NCBI GenBank assembly: GCA_000818945.1 | Contig: KN805382.1 | Coordinates: forward strand, 320,070-384,069 | Source of the DNA: Schizochytrium sp. CCTCC M209059 | Taxonomy: Eukaryota > Sar > Bigyra > Thraustochytrida > Thraustochytriidae | Direction: 5' to 3' | Length of the DNA: 64,000 nt | Shown: in pieces, positions 56,516-64,000 of the stretch | Layout: each line of letters starts with the position of its first letter | Numbering within the stretch: the stretch's first letter is position 1 | Notes under the pieces: model-generated | Told to the model about the DNA's origin: nothing | The model's input: the letters and a program-made list of their open reading frames with translations, nothing else | Database searches by the model: none | Translations under genes and position numbers: made by a program

Positions 56516-57124
56516 TCTTTCCAGCAGCGAACGCAAGAATGCCTGCGGCGACGGCGGCGGTGGTGATGGCAACGGCAACGGCAACGGCAACAGCAAAATG
56601 GATGAGGACAGTAACACAAAGGCTCGGCAATCGCGTTCTGCAGCGTTTGCACGTATCATAGGTCAAGTCGAGGACCTCTCTCTCCCTTGCTCATCTCTTT
56701 CACCGTATGCAAGAATTCTGAACGAATGTATTTACTGACATGACTTTGATTGCTTGGATGATGGACCGGCTTGTCTTTTAAAGAAGAAAATACCTGAGAA
56801 TGTCGCGGTCGCTTTCAAAGCCAGCAGACACACGCAAGATGAGTGTAACAGCAGTTGTGGACCTCGTCGGCCGGTAGCGAACGCATCGAGGGCTGGTGTA
56901 GAACCATCACTGAGCATGCCAGTTTTCAAATCAAGAATGTATCGAGGGTAAATGACATTGCGATTGGGTTTTATGGGTTTTATATAAAGGCTCGTACACG
57001 AGAAAGAATAATATTAACCGGCTGACTGCCTCCTGCAGAAAAGGATTCGATTGTGCATTGTTTGTGAGTGAAAAAGAGGGAAACGCACGGAGCGATGGCG
57101 GCAAACAGGAGAGAGAACACGTAT
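56516..57124. other. Convergent 3' region MFS/SLC12
   Basis: About 600 bp of shared 3' flank containing a GGCAAC-type hexamer run at about 56567-56595. No gene is seen. Confidence 0.5.
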
Positions 57125-60100
57125 CTAGTGCACGAAGCGCTCAGCGATTTCGGCATCATCAAAAGGAGTGTGCACGAAGAGTACACGCTCAAGGTTGTAA
57201 GATAGACGGTCCATGAAGTCAATGTAGCTCTCACTCGTCTCCTCTGTTGGCATGGGCAAGTTGCAGATGACAAGCTGAGCGTCCTTCGAATGCTCGAACA
57301 TGAGATTGCCAAAACTGGCAACAGCACGAGCACGGAGGGCCTCCGCACTTTCGTCTTTCTTTTCTTTGGATTTCTCGCCCTCAGTGTTGTTATCAGCATC
57401 GTCGTGGTCGTCGCCATTATTCTCGTTCTCGTCCCCCTCTGACATGGCAGACAGTTGAAAGAGACTTCGAAGGGTAGGCCGCGTCGATTCGCTACGTTCG
57501 CGCACGCTCGGCGCCACGGTGGGCATATCCGCTACGAGCTCCTCGTCTTCGTCAAGAATTGTCTCACGGAGCACGTGCTGCGTATAAGGATCAATTTGAA
57601 TCACTTCCACAGACGCTTTGACGCGCATCGTATGCAGCATGTGCTCAACCTCGAGAGCGTGTTGCATCGTGTGCCAATCCGAAATCTCACTGCCCTCAAC
57701 CGTGGCAAAGACGCGAATGTGGCAACGCCGCCACACGCGATGCGTGAGCAAAAGACGAGCAATGACCACAGGGAGGCCGCCGTTTTTAAGGAACCACCAC
57801 ACGTCAATGGTGCCGAGACGCTGTTTGAGGCGCGCTCCACGACGCCGCTTCCACTTGTTGTGATAGTGTAACTCGGCCCCCGCTTGTGATTCCATGTGCA
57901 TAATGTCATCTTGGGCCTGATCGAATTCCTCCTCGTCGAGTTCCTCATAGTCCAATTCGTCGTCCTCGCTATCATTGGCTGCGCTTCTGTCATCAGGGAT
58001 GCTGGTGCTTGCGCTGCCAGAAGTGTTCGATGCCGGCTGCTGCAAATGCTGCTGAAGGTCTTGACGCTTGCCCTCGCGGCGAGGGCGATCGGGGCCAGGG
58101 CCAAATTGCGGAGGGAGCGCGGACTCGCTGCCGAAAATGTTTGACTCAGAAAAGGCAAACGAGTACTTGACATCGGAACCGCGGTACGGAGCGCGAATAA
58201 CATCTGGGACGGCGTTGGGATCCTCGCTACTCTTGCCAGGAGCGGGCGACGTCTCGTGCGGATTAGATGTGGCCATGACGGACGCGACGGCGACAGCTGC
58301 AGTCACGTCGATGGTATTACTTCCAGAACGCGTGCGTCCGCGTTGGGCGGCGCCCACGGATGTGGCTGATGCTGGGTTCGGAATGGGAATCTGCTTGGGG
58401 TTCTGCTTGGAGTTCTGCAGTACCTGCTCCTGCTCTTTCATTTGCTGGTTTTGCTGCATGAATTGCTGCACAGTGCTACCAAAGCTGCCTGAGCCGCCGG
58501 ACTTACGCGACCTGTTGGCGCGCGCGCGGCGGTTCTGGGCAGATTGCGTGGCGGACTTGCTGAAACCTAGAGGCCGACGATCTTTGAGCACCACCACAAT
58601 GCGCTTGGCCAGCATGCTGTTCTTGACGACATCGAGAAGTCGTGGATTGGTCCAATTGAGAAGAATCATGTTGGGCTTGAGGTTGCCAAGACCGACCGAC
58701 TGCATCATGATCATGTACGCTGCGCTCGAGGGACAATCGTTGGGGACCACAGTGACGTGCGCAAAGGCGCGGGCATTGGTCGCTGTGATGAGCGCGTAGA
58801 GGCGAAGTTCCTTGAGCTGACGGAGACGATCGAGCTTGTTGAGGTCGTCGTCCTTCGATGCGCGAATTGTGCTGGCCACCACGGCAAGACGCGGCAAGAC
58901 GCCGGAACCCGTTAGCTGGTTCGTCAAGTGCACCATTTTCACATGGTCCTCACGCAGACCAGGATTGTCTGGATCTTCTACCATGCAAAGAACCTGCGGG
59001 TCCCAGTGCGGCGGCTCGTCGGGCACAAGAGCGGTTTCTTCGTGCACTGCGCGAAGCACGGCGTCCGTGGACAATTCCTGACCCATGTTCTTGCCCACTG
59101 TCTCGAGGGTGCGCCGCAGACGCTCGATGATTTCGCGATGATCAACAAAGTGATCTGCCAAAATATGGTCGAGAGCACGACCTTGTGCCAAGGCGCGCGT
59201 GCCCAGACCTTTGCGACGCGGCTCTTCAACGACGCGCGCAATGATCAAGAGAGCAGTAGCCAGTGAGAGCGTCACTACGGCCTGGATCCAGGAGATATAG
59301 AACATGAGCACGACCGTCGTAATGAGGCCCAGCGCCGCGGTAGACCAGTGGTAGTATACAAAAGTTGGCCTCCACGACGAGTGCCGCTGTACTTCGTTGA
59401 GCAGCAACGACAGGTGCATGTGTCCGTAAGCTTGGAGAAAAAACATGGTCACAACCGTGGCGAGGTCCTCAAAGTATGCGCTTGGCGTGAAGAGCAAAAA
59501 GAAGTTAATGGGCACGCTGACCATGGCAATGGCGCGCACGGGTTGACCCTTGGAGTTGACTTTGTGCAGCCCGAGGCGCGGCAGAAAGGAAAAGAGACCA
59601 TCTGCCGCCACTGCCTGCAAAATGGTGGGCCCAATCTCGAGGAGTTCTACACAGGCACCGATACCCACGGCCACCGTGGCAATGAGTGCAATGTATTGTG
59701 TTGGCCAGGCGAGACGATCGAACAAGAGGAAGTCTACCTTGAGCAATTCGCGCTGCGCTACCGCAGCCAGCAGAAGGAAAAAGGTGACGTAGACGGCAAA
59801 ACTCGTGAGAATGGCAAAGCCGGTGCCCCGGATGATGCTCTTGTTGGGCGTCTCAAGGTCGGCCGCCTTATTGGCGCCCTGGAAAATGCCCAGAAACATA
59901 GGGAAGATGATGGAAAGGGCCGCCGCGGGATCGCGCGTCGAGTTCTCTTCCACCATGGTGCGCGTGACCCCAAAGTCATTGTACAGAACATCCTCGTCCT
60001 GTGAGGGCAAGGAAAAGTCGGGGCGTGCATTGGCTAGAAAGGTGTCCAAATTAAGGCCGGTGAATCCCGGAACATCCCCGACGGCGCCAGCCCAGCCGGT

Positions 60101-61084
60101 GGGCGTGAGAAAGATTCCGAGAAAGCCCAGCAAAAAGGTCATGATGACGCCAACAAGAATGACTGTCGCCATGACATGCACCACGTGAAGCTTGGTGGTG
60201 CGGATGAAAGCCAGTAGAAAGAGGACTGGGACGCCGATGGCGAACTGGTCAATGTACTGCGACGACGTGATGCTAATGCCCTCGTAAGAGTCGGTGCCGG
60301 CAAGAATATAGTCAACGGCTTGCACGGCACCCAAAAGTTCGACCGAGGCCATGGTCGTCATGCCAAAGTAATAGAGTAGACAAATGACGCCAGCCATGTC
60401 TGACCCGAGATTACGCTTCAGGATGCCAAAGGATCCGCCCGAGTAATTGCTCGAATTGCTTAGTACCGTACACAAGGAAAGAGTGGTCAGGATTTGAGCT
60501 GCCGCAGCGAGGATCACAAAGCCCACACTCATGGCCCATCCGGCGTAGGCGACGATGACGCCAAAACGGATAAAGATCAGGACACCCCACATGCTTGCGA
60601 CGACGGGAATGTAGACGCCCATAAAGGTCCCCTGCTTCTTCTTTTTCTTTTTGGGTGTTCTCGTGAGGCGTCGTCCGCTGTCATCTGGGCGCCTCATGCG
60701 TTGGCTTCCTCCCTTGCTGTCCCTGCTTCCGGCGCTCTCTGAGCGCCGTCGCGAGGGCGATTCAAGGATTCCGCTGCCCAGTCGCTGCGAGCCTCTCTCG
60801 TATTGCAGCAGGGTCCCGGGATGACGCATCGAGTGCTCATTCCACGTGAGCACGGCAGATTGACGCACCGAGGAGGTCTTGGCATTGGCCGTGGAGAAGA
60901 GCGCCACCGTCGCAGACGGGCCTCCGCGACCTTTTGCCCCGGCGTCATTCGCAGGAGCGGCGTTGTACGAGGACAAGAAGTTGCTGGCCAAGGCCGTGAC
61001 GCCTGCGGCTCCGCGCCAGCGCGAGCCTCCCAGTGCCTCTTGCACGCCACCGTTCTGGCCGGCAGCACGGTTCGGCGGGAGCAT
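57125..61084 (-). CDS. SLC12-family cation-chloride cotransporter
   Basis: 1319 residues from ATG at 61084. SLC12 proteins move Cl- together with K+ and/or Na+ across the plasma membrane. A long disordered N-terminus (1-150) ends in a KKKKKK run followed by QGTFMGVYIPVVASMWGVLIFIRFGVIV, the KCC/NKCC TM1 signature (GTxxGVxxP...GVILFLR). About 12 membrane segments occupy residues 155-620 (e.g. LYYFGMTTMASVELLGAVQA, FPMFLGIFQGANKAADL). The C-terminal half is the large cytosolic SLC12 domain, ending SESYIDFMDRLSYNLERVLFVH, which matches the KCC C-terminus (YMEFLEVLTEHLDRVMLV). It has a long Gln/Asn-rich and acidic insert (about 860-1100). The match to the KCC C-terminus favours K-Cl transport, but ion choice is inference. 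Confidence 0.93.
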   Translation of the reverse strand: MLPPNRAAGQNGGVQEALGGSRWRGAAGVTALASNFLSSYNAAPANDAGAKGRGGPSATVALFSTANAKTSSVRQSAVLTWNEHSMRHPGTLLQYERGSQRLGSGILESPSRRRSESAGSRDSKGGSQRMRRPDDSGRRLTRTPKKKKKKQGTFMGVYIPVVASMWGVLIFIRFGVIVAYAGWAMSVGFVILAAAAQILTTLSLCTVLSNSSNYSGGSFGILKRNLGSDMAGVICLLYYFGMTTMASVELLGAVQAVDYILAGTDSYEGISITSSQYIDQFAIGVPVLFLLAFIRTTKLHVVHVMATVILVGVIMTFLLGFLGIFLTPTGWAGAVGDVPGFTGLNLDTFLANARPDFSLPSQDEDVLYNDFGVTRTMVEENSTRDPAAALSIIFPMFLGIFQGANKAADLETPNKSIIRGTGFAILTSFAVYVTFFLLLAAVAQRELLKVDFLLFDRLAWPTQYIALIATVAVGIGACVELLEIGPTILQAVAADGLFSFLPRLGLHKVNSKGQPVRAIAMVSVPINFFLLFTPSAYFEDLATVVTMFFLQAYGHMHLSLLLNEVQRHSSWRPTFVYYHWSTAALGLITTVVLMFYISWIQAVVTLSLATALLIIARVVEEPRRKGLGTRALAQGRALDHILADHFVDHREIIERLRRTLETVGKNMGQELSTDAVLRAVHEETALVPDEPPHWDPQVLCMVEDPDNPGLREDHVKMVHLTNQLTGSGVLPRLAVVASTIRASKDDDLNKLDRLRQLKELRLYALITATNARAFAHVTVVPNDCPSSAAYMIMMQSVGLGNLKPNMILLNWTNPRLLDVVKNSMLAKRIVVVLKDRRPLGFSKSATQSAQNRRARANRSRKSGGSGSFGSTVQQFMQQNQQMKEQEQVLQNSKQNPKQIPIPNPASATSVGAAQRGRTRSGSNTIDVTAAVAVASVMATSNPHETSPAPGKSSEDPNAVPDVIRAPYRGSDVKYSFAFSESNIFGSESALPPQFGPGPDRPRREGKRQDLQQHLQQPASNTSGSASTSIPDDRSAANDSEDDELDYEELDEEEFDQAQDDIMHMESQAGAELHYHNKWKRRRGARLKQRLGTIDVWWFLKNGGLPVVIARLLLTHRVWRRCHIRVFATVEGSEISDWHTMQHALEVEHMLHTMRVKASVEVIQIDPYTQHVLRETILDEDEELVADMPTVAPSVRERSESTRPTLRSLFQLSAMSEGDENENNGDDHDDADNNTEGEKSKEKKDESAEALRARAVASFGNLMFEHSKDAQLVICNLPMPTEETSESYIDFMDRLSYNLERVLFVHTPFDDAEIAERFVH

Positions 61085-61497
61085 CTTCGTTCGCTCTCGC
61101 GCCGCTGCTGCTGCCGCTGCTGCTGCTGCTGCTGCTGCTGCGTGTCAGTCAGCCAGTCAGTCAGTCGGTCGCTCGTTGCTTGGCTTGCTTGCTTCCTCGC
61201 TTGCTTGCTTGTACGGCACCACTGCCGCTGCAGCGCTCGTTCTCGCTCTTGCGTTTGCTTTTCCCGGACGTCTTATGTTGTAGACGTACCTCGACTGGGT
61301 CTGTCTGTGCTTGGGCTACTACTACTCTTCCCGGCCCAAAGTCGGCGCCCTGGACCACCGCGCGCCTGCAACTTGACCGGACTCTCCGCGCCCTCCTCCT
61401 CGCCCCGACGCGAGCCTGTCTGGCCCGGCTTCGGCTTCGGCTTTTGCTGTGCTGGGGTGCTGGCTGGCCAGGCCTGGCTGGGTCAGGTTGATCGCTC

Positions 61498-61556
<59 letters not shown>

Positions 61557-64000
61557 GCTTGCAAGCCCGCTCTGCTCGCAGCTTGGAGCTTGCTTGCAAG
61601 CTTGCTCGTGCTGCCTCCTCCTGCTTTTCCTTGCGAACCGAGGGACGCACGCGATGACCTTTTTACTGTCAGCGCCGACGCCGAGTCGAGGTACGCCGCC
61701 CCCGCTGCTGCAGCAACCAGCTACGACTCGCCTTTCTGGTCCTGCTCGTGAAGAAGAAGAAGTTAGTGACGATGACTGACGAGCGTCCAAGCACAAGGCG
61801 CCGCTGCCTCGATGCGGCTCGGCTCGCGCCGGCGGCCACGCGGCAGGCGGAAGTCCGGGTTTGTGGCCGTTGCCGCAGCCGCCGCCGCCGCCGCGCCGCG
61901 AGAAAGATCTCCGGGACCTGGGCTGGGGCGGGGATGAGGGGCTTCTCGAGCGCGATGGAACGAGCAGCCGGCCGCGCTGACGATGATGCCTCCTGCGATC
62001 GACGCCGAGCCGCCGCCGGCGACGAAGGGGAGACGGGGCCGCGCGGGCGCGTGCCGCTGCCGTGCTGCCGTGCTGCCGGCGCTGCGCTGCGCTGGCCGGC
62101 TGGCTGGTTGTGGAAAGAATAAAGAAATCGGGCCGCAGATGACGCAGCTCGTCTCCTCGCCTCGCCACGAGCCGGGAAGACAGACTTCAAGGTCGTCTGT
62201 CTGTCTGTCTGTCAGTCTGTCTGCCTGCCTGCCTGACACACACGCACACGCGCACACGCTTGCTCTCTCGCAAGCAAGCTCCTGCCGCACGCACGCACGC
62301 ACGCCGCGCCGCGCCGCGTCTCCGCTCGCTCGCGTTGCCGTTCTGCCGCCGAAGCAGGCAGGCGTCTCGGGATTCAAATTCAAATCAAACCCGCAACGAC
62401 GAAGAAGGACGAGGATTCGAACGGGGCCGCCGGCGACGAGGAGACGGCGCGGAGGATGCTCGAAGGGGCGAGCGACACTGCGACCAGCGGCACTGCACGA
62501 CGCCGATTCCTTGCTGCTGCGCCGCACTGTGGTTGCGAGGAGGAACCGCCGATTCCGCACACGTACGTACGTACGTATACTACACACGCAGGGCTGGCTG
62601 TCTGTCTGTGTCTGTCTGTCTGATGCCGCTGCTGCTGCCAGCGCCTGGCAGCTCGCTGCGCTGCGCGAGGCGGGCTCGGGCTCGCTTCCTGCGCCCACTC
62701 CTGACGCCGCTCGCGCCAGCAGCTGTGCAGCTTGCCTCGCCTCAGCGCTCGAGCTCGGGTTCGGGCTCGAGCCCCAATGGCCGATTCAATGTGGACTCCG
62801 TCTCCGTCCCAGCGGCTGCTGCGGTAGGCGCCTCGGACAGGAGCTCGTGCCCGCCGCAGCGCCTCAATTTCTTGCATCGATCCTCGCGGCGATCGTCCCC
62901 CCAAGCATCGATCCCTGCCTCGCATCGAGCCCGCCCTGCCTCGGTGCGCCGGGCTTCCTGGCCCCGGTGGGCGTAACAACCAGCTGCAGGCGGCAGCGGC
63001 AGCGCGACCGCGACCGCGACCGCAACCACGACCGCGGCCGACCGTTGAGCGAGGCTGCCACCAGTGCCGGGAGGCAAGCAGCGTGAAGACGTCAGCCTGG
63101 CCAGCTATACGTCTACAGACGGCAAGGCAGGCGAGCCACCGTGCGGTGATGGAAGGAAGGCCAAACGCCCTAATCATGTCCCTGCAGTCACGGTCACGGT
63201 GCTGCTGCTGCTCGGCCGCCCGATTCATCGAACTGCGGCCTCCTCGAACGACAGACACAGTGCGGGTTGTGTAGAAAAAAATCAGCAGCGTCTGCGTAGC
63301 TGAGAGGCTAGTATACCATACCGGCCGGGATGAGGTGCTAGCGACAACACAAGCAAGTCGATGTGGAGGACCTTTTCAGTGTGTCCCTATCATCACGATG
63401 TGCAATGTGCACGAACGAACGACCGACAGACCGAACAAACGAACGAATGAATGAACGAACCTGAATGAAAGAACCCGGCAACGAAAAGGGGAACGGAGAA
63501 GGCTGACTGTGAATGACGCGTCGACGATCAGTGATGCGAATCACTTGGCCAGCTGTATGTAGCTTGAGAGGAATTGTGGTGTAGATGCGGAAGATAGGGA
63601 GCGGACCCTGCCAAGATTCTTCTCCATCGTCAGGCGTGAATGGTGGCGAAGCAGACAGGGAATCAAATCAAAAGTGTCTTGGTGTGGCAAGTAAGCATCA
63701 GGGATAACAACTTTCTTTTTGCAGTAGAGGCGAGCCAACTGAACCAATCTCTCATCCGCACACAGAAGGAAGGAAGGAAGGTGTTATCGACCCTTTTATG
63801 ACTACGCAGGCAAGCAGAGGGAGACAAACACCTGGGAGCCTTTTCAACGCTACAAACCAAAAGATGCTCACACATACAACAAAATCAATTGAAACAGATA
63901 ATAACAGGCGAAGAACGAAGCTGGCATAAATTGTGATTCGCTTTTGCACCCCTCTGTCACCCTCCCAAACTAACGCACCACGTTTGCCGCGGCAATCATT
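61085..64000. other. 2.9-kb stretch with repeats, no gene supported
   Basis: Starts with the SLC12 leader, including (CTG)n at 61108-61141. It also holds (CAAG)n 61498-61556, (CTGT)n 62197-62236, (GTAC)n 62563-62577, (GCGACC)n about 63003-63045 and a GAAC/CGAA-type run 63412-63460. Open frames are simple or Arg-rich. A minus-strand frame near 63541-63750 (VIPDAYLPHQDTFDLIP...) reads more protein-like but has no ATG and is preceded by a stop, so it would only work as a terminal exon. Confidence 0.55.
61498..61556 (+). repeat. (CAAG)n tetranucleotide repeat upstream of SLC12 gene
   Basis: About fourteen perfect copies of CAAG, 414 bp upstream of the SLC12 ATG. In the sense of that gene it reads GCTT. 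Confidence 0.95.

Noticed and set aside
61983..63086. Long frames on both strands in the last repeat-rich region
   Set aside because: Low-complexity Arg/Ala/Ser sequence across CTGT, GTAC and GCGACC repeats, no conserved motif.
63541..63750. Minus-strand frame with protein-like sequence (VIPDAYLPHQDTFDLIP)
   Set aside because: No ATG, a stop shortly upstream, and no splice acceptor that would make it a terminal exon; could be real only with outside evidence.
1..64000. CRISPR-like or transposon interpretation of the many short repeats
   Set aside because: The repeats are uninterrupted microsatellites without spacers, and no transposase, integrase or reverse transcriptase is present in the window.

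Overview
This is 64 kb of nuclear DNA from a compact-gene, GC-rich microbial eukaryote. Genes have eukaryotic families (26S proteasome lid subunit, MSH2, prefoldin, Get3, SLC12). Most are single-exon; the four introns I can define are GT-AG, with GTAAGT or GTACGT donors, and sit in small genes. Coding third positions are strongly G/C. Two-AP2 factors without other plant hallmarks, a nodulin-like MFS carrier and a TMEM151 relative would fit a heterotrophic stramenopile such as a thraustochytrid. That assignment is inference, not shown by the sequence alone. The window starts in a G homopolymer and contains an N gap (22378-22603) bounded on both sides by C homopolymers. Layout: 1.1-1.6 kb B12D/MLRQ-like small mitochondrial protein (+); 1.8-3.2 kb disordered unknown protein (-); 3.6-4.9 kb mitochondrial lipoyl synthase (-), divergent from RPN12/PSMD8 (5.6-6.5 kb, +); 7.4-8.0 kb tail-anchored FKBP (+); 8.3-11.2 kb MSH2 (-); 11.6-12.3 kb prefoldin subunit 3 (-); 13.6-15.3 kb ADAM-like metalloprotease (+); 15.3-19.5 kb a gene-poor, repeat-rich stretch; 19.5-21.5 kb a MLCK/DAPK-like kinase with a giant activation-segment insert (+); 21.9-22.8 kb a tiny one-FN3 protein ending in a CaaX box (-); 23.2-24.4 kb TMEM151-like protein (+); 25.0-26.1 kb unknown (+); 26.3-26.7 kb COX5C/6C-like small protein (-); 27.7-29.9 kb unknown multi-pass membrane protein (+); 30.2-33.8 kb double sulfatase with one dead domain (-); 36.2-36.9 kb peptidyl-tRNA hydrolase 2 (+); 37.6-39.0 kb polyQ two-AP2 transcription factor (-); 39-45.7 kb a second long repeat-rich stretch; 45.7-47.0 kb Get3-like ATPase with half its zinc motif lost (+), convergent with a fatty acid/sterol hydroxylase (-); 49.6-49.8 kb a 72-residue predicted N-myristoylated protein (-), divergent from a 1241-residue ARM-like protein (+) whose 3' end carries a 159-bp tandem duplication; 54.8-56.5 kb nodulin-like MFS carrier (+); 57.1-61.1 kb SLC12 cation-chloride cotransporter (-); 61.1-64 kb repeats with no supportable gene. 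There is no operon-like or single-pathway organisation: this is ordinary eukaryotic neighbourhood order with many divergent and convergent pairs. I see no mobile element coding region, CRISPR array, rRNA or tRNA. The most unusual material is in domain architecture (CaaX-FN3 microprotein, kinase insert, half-dead sulfatase pair, altered Get3) and in the short tandem repeats of period 4 and 5, several of which run almost up to start codons.
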